Part shown: positions 16,551 through 25,756 of the stretch, piece by piece
Position numbering within the stretch: position 1 is the stretch's first letter
Layout of the letters: the number at the start of each line of letters is the position of its first letter
Source of the DNA: Candidatus Pelagibacter sp.
Lineage (GTDB): Bacteria > Pseudomonadota > Alphaproteobacteria > Pelagibacterales > Pelagibacteraceae
DNA: 27,721 nucleotides
NCBI GenBank assembly: GCA_028226535.1
Contig: JAOJEG010000010.1
Coordinates: 1 to 27,721, forward strand
Direction: 5' to 3'
The notes under the pieces: generated by a model
The model's input: the letters and a program-made list of their open reading frames with translations, nothing else
What the model was told of the DNA's origin: nothing
Database searches by the model: none
Made by a program: the position numbers and the translations under genes

Positions 16551-17216
16551 TTAATTTTTCTTATATCTTTTTTTATTTTTCTTAGTAATTTTTTTTATAT
16601 TTAATAAAAATGAATCCTCACTTGTAAGACTTTTTTTTTCTATGTACTCTAAGTCCCAATCGTTTTTAGATTTTTCAAATATTTTTTTTCCACTCTTTCC
16701 CATAAAAAAAATTAAATTTTTATATTTTGAAAAATTTTCATAAACTAAATCTAAAATTACTGGCATTGGCTTAAAAGCTCTTGACATTATAGTACCTGTT
16801 TCTAAATTTTTTATTTCAAAAATATTTTTTTGAAATATTTTTGTATTTAATTTTAGTTTCTCTGAAACTTCCTCTAAAAAACGGCTTTTATGGTAGCTTT
16901 TTTCATAAAGGTGCACATTCATACTTTTTTTCATATTTTTAAGTATAATTGCTACAACAATTCCCGGTAAACCCCCTCCTGATCCTAAATCTGTGGTTGT
17001 ATTACAATTAAAGTCAACAAAATCAACTATTTGTGCAGAATCTACAATATGACGCTCAATTATAGACTTTTTTGATGATGTTTTTTGGCTGATTATGTTA
17101 ATTTTTTTATTTTTTTCAATAATCATGGATATATAGTTTTCAAAGTCCAAAAATGTTTCACGTGAAACATTTAAGTCATTAAGTTTAGAGTATGAATTTA
17201 AAATTTCTTGATCCAT
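16551..17216 (-). CDS. rsmG: RsmG (GidB), 16S rRNA m7G methyltransferase
   Basis: RsmG methylates N7 of a guanine in the 530 loop of 16S rRNA (G527 in E. coli) using S-adenosylmethionine. The 221-residue protein shows the helical N-terminus with KINIISQKTS and RHIVDSAQIV, then the SAM-binding TDLGSGGGLPGIVVAI and KSRFLEEVSEKLKLN. GTIMSRAFKPMPVILDL is the strand holding the conserved Arg-Ala. It ends in a very basic tail (KITKKNKKRYKKN). Codons 16-22 (NVSRETF) contain a complete parS site. Its start overlaps the mnmG stop by one base. Confidence 0.95.
   Translation of the reverse strand: MDQEILNSYSKLNDLNVSRETFLDFENYISMIIEKNKKINIISQKTSSKKSIIERHIVDSAQIVDFVDFNCNTTTDLGSGGGLPGIVVAIILKNMKKSMNVHLYEKSYHKSRFLEEVSEKLKLNTKIFQKNIFEIKNLETGTIMSRAFKPMPVILDLVYENFSKYKNLIFFMGKSGKKIFEKSKNDWDLEYIEKKSLTSEDSFLLNIKKITKKNKKRYKKN
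17154..17169. promoter_or_regulatory. parS centromere site inside rsmG
   Basis: TGTTTCACGTGAAACA is a perfect 16-base palindrome identical to the general bacterial parS consensus, and the symmetry extends to 20 bases (17152-17171). It lies in the coding sequence of rsmG, less than 700 bases upstream of parA-parB. ParB should load here. It is the only match I noticed in the window. Confidence 0.95.
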
Positions 17217-19087
17217 TAAGCTATATGCTTAATAGACTTTCTTTTAACGTGTGACAACAAAATATATACAGCAGCTGGAGTAATTCCATCAATTCTCAGG
17301 GCTTGACCCATTGTTTTCGGCTTTATTTCTTTAAATTTAGCCTTTACCTCATTTGATAACCCTGAAAGGCTATCATAATTAATTTTATCTGGTATTATAA
17401 GGTTTTCATCTCTTTTAAAGGCTAAAATATCAGCTTTTTGCTTTTTTAAATAACCCATATAATGGGCATTAATTTCAACTTGTTCGTCTATTTCGTTATT
17501 AAAAAAAGGTATATCAGACCAAATTTCTCTTATTTTACTCATATCAACCCCTTTTTGGGTTAATACTTCAATAGAATTTCTTAAAATTCCATCTTTTGCT
17601 ATTTTTACCCCGAATTTCTCAGCTTTATTTGGTGATATAGTGGATTGATTCATTTTTATATTTATTTGACTAATTTTATCAAATTTATCTAAATATAAAG
17701 TTTTTCTAAAATCACCAATTAACCCTATCTTTATTCCTTTAGCAGTTAACCTTTGATCAGCATTATCAGATCTAAGACTTAATCGATATTCAGCTCTTGA
17801 TGTAAACATTCGATAAGGTTCAGCAACACCTTTGGTTACCAAATCATCAATCATTACTCCTATGTAGGCATCAGATCTATCCAGAATAAAAGGTTCTAAT
17901 TTTTTAAAAGATAGAGCCGCATTTATTCCAGCTATAATACCTTGAGCTGCCGCTTCTTCATATCCTGTCGTTCCATTAATCTGTCCAGCAAGATAAAGAT
18001 TGCTAATCTTCTTGGTCTCAAGTGTTAAAAAAAGTTCTCTTGGATCTATATAGTCATATTCTATAGCATATCCAGGTCGGATAATAGACACATTTTCTAA
18101 ACCATTGATATTATTACATATTTCTTGTTGTACTTCTGCTGGAAGGGATGTTGAGATTCCATTTGGGTAAATTGTATGATCATTAAGCCCTTCCGGCTCT
18201 AAAAATATCTGGTGCCGACCCTTATCAGCAAATTTTACTATCTTGTCTTCTATAGATGGACAATATCTTGGTCCAACACCTTGTATGCTTCCAGAGTACA
18301 TGGCACTCTTAGATAAATTTTTTTCAATTATTTTATGAACCTTGTCGTTGGTATACGTCATACGACATGAAACTTGTTTGTTAATATTTTTTTCAGTTAG
18401 GAAAGAAAAAAAATAAGGATCATCATCTGCAAACTGTTCTTCTAAACTTTCATAATTAATTGTTCTTGAATCAAGTCGGGGAGGGGTTCCTGTTTTTAAT
18501 CTTCCTATTTTAAAATTATATTTTTCTAATTGTTCACTTAATCCTGTTGAAGGTTTTTCATCATATCTTCCAGCTGGTGTTTTTTCATCACCAATATGTA
18601 TTAAACCATTCAAAAAAGTGCCTGTTGTTAGTATTAACTTAGAACATAGAACCTTTTTACCTTCTTTAGTTATAAAGCCAGTTATTTCATTTTTATCAAA
18701 AATAAACTTTATTACTGGATCTGAAAAAATCTTTAAATTACAATAGTTTACAAGTTTTTCTTGCATATATTTACGGTATAATGATCTATCTGATTGTGTT
18801 CTTGGTCCTCTTACGGCTGGACCTCTACTTCTGTTTAGTAATCTAAATTGAATACCTGATTTATCTGCAACCTCACCCATAACTCCATCAAGAGCATCTA
18901 TCTCACGTACTAAATGGCCTTTGCCCAAACCACCAATTGCTGGGTTACAAGACATCTCCCCAATTGTTTCTATCTTGTGAGTAAATAAAGCAGTGTTAAC
19001 ACCTAGTCGTGCAGAGGCTGCTGCTGCTTCACAGCCTGCGTGACCTCCTCCTATTACTACGATATCAAATGATAAATCATTTTTCAT
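17216..19087 (-). CDS. mnmG: MnmG (GidA), tRNA wobble-uridine modification enzyme, FAD-binding
   Basis: With MnmE it installs the carboxymethylaminomethyl group on U34 of several tRNAs. The 623-residue length is standard. The FAD-binding [19 protein letters not shown] is at 11-29, followed by [48 protein letters not shown] and the active-site stretch [17 protein letters not shown]. The second GidA motif is [24 protein letters not shown] ([20 protein letters not shown]). The C-terminal helical domain ends with [15 protein letters not shown] 116-base gap separates it from mnmE, so it may have its own promoter (TATACT on the minus strand at 19126-19131). Confidence 0.98.
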   Translation of the reverse strand: MKNDLSFDIVVIGGGHAGCEAAAASARLGVNTALFTHKIETIGEMSCNPAIGGLGKGHLVREIDALDGVMGEVADKSGIQFRLLNRSRGPAVRGPRTQSDRSLYRKYMQEKLVNYCNLKIFSDPVIKFIFDKNEITGFITKEGKKVLCSKLILTTGTFLNGLIHIGDEKTPAGRYDEKPSTGLSEQLEKYNFKIGRLKTGTPPRLDSRTINYESLEEQFADDDPYFFSFLTEKNINKQVSCRMTYTNDKVHKIIEKNLSKSAMYSGSIQGVGPRYCPSIEDKIVKFADKGRHQIFLEPEGLNDHTIYPNGISTSLPAEVQQEICNNINGLENVSIIRPGYAIEYDYIDPRELFLTLETKKISNLYLAGQINGTTGYEEAAAQGIIAGINAALSFKKLEPFILDRSDAYIGVMIDDLVTKGVAEPYRMFTSRAEYRLSLRSDNADQRLTAKGIKIGLIGDFRKTLYLDKFDKISQINIKMNQSTISPNKAEKFGVKIAKDGILRNSIEVLTQKGVDMSKIREIWSDIPFFNNEIDEQVEINAHYMGYLKKQKADILAFKRDENLIIPDKINYDSLSGLSNEVKAKFKEIKPKTMGQALRIDGITPAAVYILLSHVKRKSIKHIA

Positions 19088-19142
19088 AAGCTAAATTTAT
19101 AACCGATTATTATATTTACAAGATGAGTATAGCTTTGCTAAA

Positions 19143-19157
19143 ATAACCTTAGGTTAT
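19143..19157. repeat. 15-base interrupted palindrome upstream of mnmG
   Basis: ATAACCT and AGGTTAT flank a single T. The palindrome sits in the 116-base gap between mnmE and mnmG, just upstream of a TATACT that could be the mnmG -10 element (19126-19131, minus strand). It could be an operator. The arms are too short and lack the following T run needed for a terminator. Confidence 0.35.
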
Positions 19158-19203
19158 CAACGTTTTTTAGTTAAAAAAGGCAAAAAACAAGGAAAATATG
19201 GTA

Positions 19204-20535
19204 TTATTTACCTATACAGAAATCGTTGAAAATACTACCTAATATCTCCTCAACATCTACTTTTCCAACAATCATGCCAAGATGTCTAGTGGCTAACCTT
19301 AAATCTTCTGCAGCTTTATCAAAATCTTTATCTTCATTTTTTTTATTAAAATTTTTTAGATGATCTAAACATTGTTCAAGATGTTGTCTGTGTCGTTCTC
19401 TTGTAATTAAAATATCATCACTTGTTATAAATTTATTTTTTAAATTATTTTTTATTTTTAAAATTAATTCATCAATGTTTAAATTTTCTTTAATTGAAAT
19501 TAATACATGATCTAATTTATTAATTTCTGGATCAATATCTCCTTTTAAAAGATCTGATTTATTTATTACTAAAATTGCATTTTGATCTAACAAACCCTTC
19601 AAAACATCAGTAAAATCAAGGTTTTTGGCATCAACAACTACTAACTTTAAATCAGCTTCCTCTGCTCTATTTAAAGATAATTTTATACCCTTTTTCTCAA
19701 TTTCATTTTTAGATTCCCTAATCCCAGCGGTATCAGAAACAATTACTGGATACCCATCTACGTTAAGATGTGTTTCGATTACATCTCTTGTTGTTCCTGC
19801 AATTTCTGAGACTATTGCAACATCTCTGTTTGATAGATGATTTAAGAGACTTGATTTACCTGCATTTGTTGGTCCAAGAATTGCAATTTTAAAACCTTCT
19901 CTGATTCTTTCACCAACCTTTTGATCATTTAAAATTTTTTCAATATCTATTAAAATATCTTCTGAGCTTTTTTTAATTTCTTTTAAAATATCATTGGGTA
20001 AATCTTCATCTGGAAAATCTATTTTAGCTTCAACGTGTGATAAAATTTTTAAAAGTTTTTCTCTTAATAGATTAAATTGATCAGCAGATTTTCCATTCAT
20101 TATTTTAATTGCTTGCTGTCTTTGAATTTCAGTTTCAGAAGAAATTAAATCTGCAATACTTTCTGCTTTCAGTAAATTTATTTTCCCATTTTGAAATGCA
20201 AGTTTTGTAAACTCGCCTGGTTCTGCTAATCGGCAATTTTCAATAACAGAAATTGAAGCATGAATAGCATCGATAACGGCTTTGCTCCCATGTACTTGTA
20301 TTTCAGCCATATCTTCGCCTGTGTAGCTCTCAGGCCCTGGAAACCATAGTATTATGCCTTCATCAATTAGCTCAGAAGTGTTGATTTTATTGATTTTTCT
20401 AAGTGTTGCGACCCTTGGTTTGGGAACTGTTTTATTGGTTAATAGTTCAACAACTTTTGATGTTTTATTTCCAGAAATTCTAATAATAGCAACTCCAGAT
20501 ATGCCAGGGCCAGTTGATAGAGCAAAAATTGTCAT
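19204..20535 (-). CDS. mnmE: MnmE (TrmE), tRNA modification GTPase
   Basis: MnmE is the GTPase partner of MnmG in U34 modification. The 443-residue protein has the N-terminal tetrahydrofolate-binding domain (FALSTGPGISGVAIIRISG, 4-22; ESYTGEDMAEIQVHGS), the central helical domain, and an inserted GTPase domain with G1 GPTNAGKSS (221-229), G2 in IAGTTRDVIE, G3 DTAG (268-271) and G4 NKSD. It ends in FCIGK, the invariant C-terminal motif with the catalytic cysteine. The start at 20535 aligns with the family. It is downstream of the GT41 pair, with 37 bases between. Confidence 0.98.
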   Translation of the reverse strand: MTIFALSTGPGISGVAIIRISGNKTSKVVELLTNKTVPKPRVATLRKINKINTSELIDEGIILWFPGPESYTGEDMAEIQVHGSKAVIDAIHASISVIENCRLAEPGEFTKLAFQNGKINLLKAESIADLISSETEIQRQQAIKIMNGKSADQFNLLREKLLKILSHVEAKIDFPDEDLPNDILKEIKKSSEDILIDIEKILNDQKVGERIREGFKIAILGPTNAGKSSLLNHLSNRDVAIVSEIAGTTRDVIETHLNVDGYPVIVSDTAGIRESKNEIEKKGIKLSLNRAEEADLKLVVVDAKNLDFTDVLKGLLDQNAILVINKSDLLKGDIDPEINKLDHVLISIKENLNIDELILKIKNNLKNKFITSDDILITRERHRQHLEQCLDHLKNFNKKNEDKDFDKAAEDLRLATRHLGMIVGKVDVEEILGSIFNDFCIGK

Positions 20536-20572
20536 AAAATATCTAAAATAAATTAGATAAAATTATAACACA

Positions 20573-22258
20573 CTACGTTTTGTTGAAAACGTTTTCTAAT
20601 GAATTATAAAAATTTTTTGAAAAATTAACTTGATCAAATAACGGACTATTAACTGCATTTGCAAATATAAAATCCCTAGTTTCGATTAATTTTTCTTTAT
20701 TTGTGGCTAATTCAATTGCTTTAGAAATGTAGTCTTTGTTATCTTCAGCAATTAAATGGTTTAAATTTAAATTTTTATTAATCGACTCACCACACCTTGA
20801 ATTAAAATTATAACCTTTCATTGTTAAAACAGGAACACCCATCCATATTGCTTCGAAAGATGTCGTTACTCCATTATACGGAAATGTATCAAGTGCAATA
20901 TCAATATCTTTGTAGAGATTAAGATGTTCTAAATTTGAACTTTTTTTTTCATAAAATATAACTGAATCTAGGACACCATCTTTTTTAAAAAATTCCTTTA
21001 ATCTTGTATGATCCTTTTTCAAAGATGATTTTAAAATTAATTTTGAATTTTTAATATTTTTTAATATTTTACTCCAAACTTTTGCGACATTATCATTTAT
21101 TTTTTGGAAATTATTAAATGAACCAAAAGTTACAAAATTATTCTGGTCACTGGGTAGAGGATTTTTTTGTCTTTTAATGTTAAATCCAGAGTGACAATTC
21201 CATATATTTTCTAAATAAATTAATTTTTCTGTGTAAAGATTTGTTTCCTCGGGAAATACTAGATTAGGATCAGAGATTATATAATCCATATTATTAATAC
21301 CTGAAGTATTGCAATAACCTAACCAAGAAATTTGGATGGGAGCCAATCTATTCTTAAATAATGCAATTCGTGGTTTAGAAGTAATACCCATTAAATCAAA
21401 CATTATATCAATTTTCATATCCCTAATAATATTAATTGCTGCAATGTCAGCTGTCCTGCTTATATTAATATTACCATCTACTAACTTTATAAAAAGTTTT
21501 GTATCTTCATCATCTTCAAAGTGATTCAAAAATAAAACTATTTCAAATTTATCTTTATCATAATCATTTAAAATTGATTTTAAAAAATAGGTTATTGAAT
21601 GTTGTCCTCGAAGATCTGTGGTTAAAAAACCAATTTTAATTTTATCTTTATTTTCAAAATTAATATTGCTTAATTTTTCTTCTGGGTAAGTAGGTGTATA
21701 TTTTTCTAAAAGTTTAGAATGTGAAAAAAAATCTTCTTGCGACCATTTATCTGTAAAAGAATTATTATAAATCAAAGATGAAATGGACAGTAAAGATAAA
21801 GTTTTATTTTTTTTTAGCTGATCATAATAATATAATACCTTGTCTATATTATTTAATCTTTTGTAGACTCTCACAATTGCCAAAACAAGCTTCTCATTGT
21901 GTCCAAATTGTTCTTCAAAATTATTATAGAAATTAATTAATTCATTAAATTGATTAAAAAAATCATCGCTTGAATTTTTTTGATCAAATAAGTCACTAGT
22001 TGAATTGATTAAATTTATCAAACTGTCTAAGCAGCTTATGCTTTGGCTAGATTTTAAATATGATTCCTTAAAGTTAGGTATTGCAGACTCAATAGTTTCT
22101 TTATTTTTAGGACCCCTTAATATTCTAGCAACTCCTAAAATATTTAGAATACTTGGTGTTTTGTCTAAATCATTTATTGAATTTTCAATTGTAAAAATTA
22201 ACTTTGAAAATTCTCTATTTTTAAAAAGTTCTTGTAATTCTAAAATTTTATTATTCAT
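20573..22258 (-). CDS. TPR-containing GT41 family glycosyltransferase (O-GlcNAc transferase-like), second of a tandem pair
   Basis: The C-terminal two thirds matches the O-GlcNAc transferase/SPINDLY catalytic region. KIKIGFLTTDLRGQHSITYF (207-226) holds the probable catalytic His220. FDLMGITSKPRIALFKNRLAP and IQISWLGYCNTSG follow, then VTFGSFNNFQKIN, SKLILKSS, and the sugar-nucleotide loop DTFPYNGVTTSFEAIWMGVP (457-476) with SRCGES (487-492). About 200 N-terminal residues are helical and TPR-like but degenerate. The family transfers a sugar, typically GlcNAc, from a nucleotide to Ser/Thr of proteins; the acceptor here is unknown. It alignably repeats the preceding gene (same motif positions within one residue), six bases upstream, so it is a tandem duplicate that has diverged. 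There is no signal peptide, so it should be cytoplasmic. Confidence 0.85.
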   Translation of the reverse strand: MNNKILELQELFKNREFSKLIFTIENSINDLDKTPSILNILGVARILRGPKNKETIESAIPNFKESYLKSSQSISCLDSLINLINSTSDLFDQKNSSDDFFNQFNELINFYNNFEEQFGHNEKLVLAIVRVYKRLNNIDKVLYYYDQLKKNKTLSLLSISSLIYNNSFTDKWSQEDFFSHSKLLEKYTPTYPEEKLSNINFENKDKIKIGFLTTDLRGQHSITYFLKSILNDYDKDKFEIVLFLNHFEDDEDTKLFIKLVDGNINISRTADIAAINIIRDMKIDIMFDLMGITSKPRIALFKNRLAPIQISWLGYCNTSGINNMDYIISDPNLVFPEETNLYTEKLIYLENIWNCHSGFNIKRQKNPLPSDQNNFVTFGSFNNFQKINDNVAKVWSKILKNIKNSKLILKSSLKKDHTRLKEFFKKDGVLDSVIFYEKKSSNLEHLNLYKDIDIALDTFPYNGVTTSFEAIWMGVPVLTMKGYNFNSRCGESINKNLNLNHLIAEDNKDYISKAIELATNKEKLIETRDFIFANAVNSPLFDQVNFSKNFYNSLENVFNKT

Positions 22259-22264
22259 AATTAG

Positions 22265-23944
22265 TTATTTCCTAAGATCGAACAATATTTTACTAAAATT
22301 TTTTGTAAATTTATTAGTATCGAATAATGGAGTTGCCAATATTTTGTTATAAATATTTTCTCTGATATTTGTTAGTTTATCTTTATTTTCTGCTAGTTGA
22401 ATAGCTTTATGAACATAATCATCTCTATCTTTTGCAATCAACTCGTTCAAATTTGCATTTTTTATTATACTTTCACCACAACGTGATAAAAAATTATTAC
22501 CCTGTAAGACTAAAACAGGCACATTCATCCAGAGTGCCTCGAAAGTTGTGGTCACACCATTGTATGGAAAGGTGTCAAAAGCAAGATCAATGTTAATGTA
22601 TGATTTCAAATGACTTAAGTTGTCAGGAAAATCAGATCTATTCAATATAATTACTTGATTGTGTGCTTTAAATTTTTCAAATTTATTCATTATAATTTCA
22701 TTATCTGAGATTTCAGAAGACTTAAGTATTAATTTTGAATTATCTAACTTCTTTAAGATTTTAGACCAAGTTTCAACTACTTCATTTGATATTTTTTTAA
22801 AGTTATTGAAAGATCCAAAGTGAAAATGATTATTTTTAAGTGAAGGTAATTTGTTAAAGTTTCTTTTATAACTAAAACCTGAGTGGGCATTCCAAATTTC
22901 AGGCAACTTTATAACTTTTTCTGAGTAAAATTTTTCTTCATCTTTTTTAATTAAATTTTCATCTGCAATCATATAATCAATATTTTTAAATCCGATTGAA
23001 TTAAGATACGCAAGCCATGATATTTGTATAGGTGATACCCTTGAATTTAATATCTCAATTCTTTCTGCCCATGTATAGCCCATAATATCAAATAAAATTT
23101 CAATTTTTTGTTCTTGAATTAAATTTATTAATTCTTGATTATTCAAATTTTCTACATGATAAATTTTTACTGAATTAATTTTTAATTCTTTATCTATTTG
23201 AAGATTTTCTAGAAAAGAAAATATATGAACTTGAAATTTTTTTTTATCTAATTTTTTAATTAAATCTTTAATAAAAAAAGCAATAGCATGATTTTCATTA
23301 AAATCTTTTCCTAAAAATCCAATATTTATTTTTTTATTATCCTTATAATTAATCTTACTTATTTTTTTTACATTATGCTTGGGAAAAAATTCTGAATATT
23401 TTAAGATTTGTGTTAAATATTCTTCTTGAGACCATTTATAAGTGTAATTACTTAAAAAAAGATATTTTGAGATATTAATTTTGTTCTTACTATTTAAACT
23501 TAATAACTTTTCTAATATTTCTTGCTCTTTGTTATAATCCAAAAAATAAGAAAACAACTGAAGACTAATAGTTAAAAAATTCTCATTTTTTTCATATATT
23601 TTTTCTAACTCATAATAATATTTTTTTGCTTTGATCAAATATGGGCTAATTTGTTTATTAATCTTTATGTTTTTGAGACATGTCAAAGTAAAGTTAGAGA
23701 ACCCGGCTAAAGATTGAACAGATTTATTACCTTTTAAATAAGCTCTCTCAAAATCATCAAGTGCAAAAAATAATTCCTCCTCAGATCTATTTTTTTTAAG
23801 AATTTTACATGTGCCAATTAAAGAAAATAACCCTGGCGGAATATCTTTAGTTTCAATAGACTTATCAACAATTTTAATAACTTCTTCGTATTTTTTTTGA
23901 GAAAATAATTTTTCTATTTGTAATTTGATATCATTACTTATCAT
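22265..23944 (-). CDS. TPR-containing GT41 family glycosyltransferase (O-GlcNAc transferase-like), first of a tandem pair
   Basis: A 559-residue paralogue of the gene that follows it in transcription. The catalytic region has KINIGFLGKDFNENHAIAFF (205-224) with His219 at the catalytic position, FDIMGYTWAERIEILNSRVSP, IQISWLAYLNSIG, FHFGSFNNFKKIS, KLILKSS, and DTFPYNGVTTTFEALWMNVP (457-476) with SRCGES. The N-terminal 200 residues are helical TPR-like repeats (KKYEEVIKIVDKSIE, FALDDFERAYLKGNKSVQSL). Both copies keep the key residues, so both are probably active, perhaps on different acceptors through their divergent N-termini. The gene begins 43 bases after rho on the same strand. The ATG at 23944 was chosen; another ATG four bases upstream is out of frame and stops at once. 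Confidence 0.85.
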   Translation of the reverse strand: MISNDIKLQIEKLFSQKKYEEVIKIVDKSIETKDIPPGLFSLIGTCKILKKNRSEEELFFALDDFERAYLKGNKSVQSLAGFSNFTLTCLKNIKINKQISPYLIKAKKYYYELEKIYEKNENFLTISLQLFSYFLDYNKEQEILEKLLSLNSKNKINISKYLFLSNYTYKWSQEEYLTQILKYSEFFPKHNVKKISKINYKDNKKINIGFLGKDFNENHAIAFFIKDLIKKLDKKKFQVHIFSFLENLQIDKELKINSVKIYHVENLNNQELINLIQEQKIEILFDIMGYTWAERIEILNSRVSPIQISWLAYLNSIGFKNIDYMIADENLIKKDEEKFYSEKVIKLPEIWNAHSGFSYKRNFNKLPSLKNNHFHFGSFNNFKKISNEVVETWSKILKKLDNSKLILKSSEISDNEIIMNKFEKFKAHNQVIILNRSDFPDNLSHLKSYINIDLAFDTFPYNGVTTTFEALWMNVPVLVLQGNNFLSRCGESIIKNANLNELIAKDRDDYVHKAIQLAENKDKLTNIRENIYNKILATPLFDTNKFTKNFSKILFDLRK

Positions 23945-23987
23945 TCATAAATTTTATACTATTTGGATATATACTTAAATTGAAGAA

Positions 23988-25256
23988 TTAAGATGGTTTA
24001 TTCATTGAATTAAAAAATTCAGCGTTATTTTTTGTATCTTTTAGTTTTGAATTGATAAATTCAATTGCATCCATAGTTCCCATTGGAGCAATAATTCTCC
24101 TAAGAACATTCATTTTTTGAAGATCATTTTTATCAAACAAAAGTTCTTCTCTTCTTGTTCCAGATTTTGTTATATCAATTGCAGGATAAATTCTTTTATC
24201 TGCAATTTTTCTATCAAGAACAGTTTCGCTATTTCCTGTTCCTTTAAATTCTTCGAAGATTACTTCGTCCATTCTACTCCCAGTATCAATCAAAGCAGTT
24301 GAGATTATTGTTAAAGATCCACCTTCTTCAATATTTCTAGCTGCACCAAAAAATCTTTTGGGTCTCTGAAGCGCGTTTGCGTCCACACCACCCGTTAAAA
24401 CTTTTCCTGAACTTGGAATAACAGCATTATAAGCTCTTCCCAATCTTGTGATTGAATCTAATAATATAACAACATCTTTTTTATGTTCTGTTAATCTTTT
24501 TGCTTTTTCTATTACCATTTCAGCAACAGCTACGTGTCTTTGGGCTGGCTCATCAAAAGTAGAACTAATTACCTCACCTTTTACTGTTCTTTGCATATCA
24601 GTAACTTCCTCGGGACGCTCATCAATTAATAGAACAATTAAATAACATTCAGGGTAATTTTTTGCGATTGAATTTGCGATACTCTGCAATATCATTGTTT
24701 TACCAGCTTTTGGCGGTGAAATGATAATAGATCTTTGTCCTTTACCAATTGGGCTCACAAGGTCAATTAATCTCGGTGTTAAATCTGGTTTTTTTTCTAT
24801 TTTAGTTGTTTCGACTTCCATGACTAGTTGTTTGTCTGGATAAAGAGGGGTTAAATTATCAAATGCAATTTTGTGTCGTGCTTTCTCAGGTTCTTCAAAA
24901 TTAATTTTACTAACTTGAAGTAAAGCAAAATATCTTTCACCTTCCTTGGGCGCTCTAACTGGTCCCTCAACAGTATCTCCTGTTCTTAAACCAAATTTTC
25001 TAATTTGGCTTGGGCTTACATATATATCGTCTGGCCCAGGTAAATAGTTTGACTCCATCGCTCTTAGAAAACCAAACCCATCCTGTAATAGCTGTAGAAC
25101 TCCTGCTCCAGTAATTTCTTCCTTTTCAGCAACTTTTTTCAAGATCGCAAAAAGAATTTCTTGTTTTCTTAATGTACTAGCATTTTCAATACCAAGTTCT
25201 TCGGCTTGAGTAATAAGCTGTTCGGACGATTTTAGTTTTAACTCTTGAATGTTCAT
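23988..25256 (-). CDS. rho: Transcription termination factor Rho
   Basis: Rho is the hexameric RNA helicase that ends transcription of untranslated RNA. The 422-residue protein is the compact form without large insertions. It has the Rho N-terminal helical domain ([22 protein letters not shown]), the RNA-binding cold-shock domain ([10 protein letters not shown], 57-65; [19 protein letters not shown]), Walker A PPKAGKTM (181-188), [16 protein letters not shown], the Q loop, [21 protein letters not shown], and the R-loop region [22 protein letters not shown]. With only one clear intrinsic terminator in the window, Rho probably does much of the termination here. It has its own likely promoter. 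Confidence 0.98.
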   Translation of the reverse strand: MNIQELKLKSSEQLITQAEELGIENASTLRKQEILFAILKKVAEKEEITGAGVLQLLQDGFGFLRAMESNYLPGPDDIYVSPSQIRKFGLRTGDTVEGPVRAPKEGERYFALLQVSKINFEEPEKARHKIAFDNLTPLYPDKQLVMEVETTKIEKKPDLTPRLIDLVSPIGKGQRSIIISPPKAGKTMILQSIANSIAKNYPECYLIVLLIDERPEEVTDMQRTVKGEVISSTFDEPAQRHVAVAEMVIEKAKRLTEHKKDVVILLDSITRLGRAYNAVIPSSGKVLTGGVDANALQRPKRFFGAARNIEEGGSLTIISTALIDTGSRMDEVIFEEFKGTGNSETVLDRKIADKRIYPAIDITKSGTRREELLFDKNDLQKMNVLRRIIAPMGTMDAIEFINSKLKDTKNNAEFFNSMNKPS

Positions 25257-25291
25257 GATTTGAATTTTGTAAGGACTTTAGAGATGTAACT

Positions 25292-25319
25292 AATATATAT
25301 ACTACAATTGTTATTTCAA
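25292..25319 (-). promoter_or_regulatory. Probable sigma-70 promoter of rho
   Basis: On the minus strand TTGAAA (complement of 25314-25319) and TATATT (complement of 25292-25297) are 16 bases apart, close to the housekeeping consensus. This predicts a leader of about 30 bases before the rho ATG. The leader has no evident Shine-Dalgarno sequence. AT-rich DNA gives such matches by chance, so confidence is moderate. Confidence 0.5.
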
Positions 25320-25321
25320 CC

Positions 25322-25756
25322 CTAGATTGGCTTGAAAATGACAAAAAAAACTATCAAAATCAGCATTATTGTAGGAACTTCATTAATTATTCTAAAAAAT
25401 TTTGATGATTTGGTATTAGAATCATTCTTTAAAGCTACAAGGCATTTTCCTAAATAATCATTATAGGCTGATAATAGCAACACCAGAACAATTTTTATTT
25501 GCATCCATAATTGAGAAAATATTTCTATACCATTTAAATAAATGAGAACTAAACCAAATATCCAGGTGAAAATCATTGCTGGACGCATTATGTAATAAAA
25601 AAGTTTTTTTTCCATTACTTCAAAAATATTAGTAGCTTCTTTTTTTTCTTTGTTCTCAACATGATAAACAAAAATTCTTGGGAGATATAAAAGACCAGCC
25701 ATCCATGAAACAACGGCTATCAAGTGTAAACTTTTAAATAATAAATAACTATTCAT
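25322..25756 (-). CDS. hemJ: HemJ protoporphyrinogen IX oxidase
   Basis: HemJ oxidises protoporphyrinogen IX to protoporphyrin IX in the inner membrane, the step before iron insertion. The 144-residue protein has four predicted membrane helices. It starts with the family pattern LFKSLHLIAVVSWMAGLLYLPRIFVYH, containing the conserved His11, Trp18 and Arg27. The second and third helices are MIFTWIFGLVLIYL and MQIKIVLVLLLSAYNDYLGK, with a conserved Lys. The end has NEVPTIMLILIVFFVI. Its start overlaps the hemH stop by eight bases, and hemE precedes hemH, so the three form one haem operon. Confidence 0.94.
   Translation of the reverse strand: MNSYLLFKSLHLIAVVSWMAGLLYLPRIFVYHVENKEKKEATNIFEVMEKKLFYYIMRPAMIFTWIFGLVLIYLNGIEIFSQLWMQIKIVLVLLLSAYNDYLGKCLVALKNDSNTKSSKFFRIINEVPTIMLILIVFFVIFKPI

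Noticed and set aside
17454..17466. Palindrome CCCATATAATGGG.
   Set aside because: It lies within mnmG coding sequence with only 5-base arms; chance is sufficient explanation.
19154..19162. TTATCAACG resembling a DnaA box, raising the idea of a replication origin between mnmE and mnmG.
   Set aside because: It has two mismatches to TTATCCACA, stands alone, and is part of the palindrome. No cluster of boxes or unwinding region is present.
19158..19203. A terminator behind mnmE from the T- and A-rich runs.
   Set aside because: Only A-T pairing with a long loop is possible, without a GC stem.
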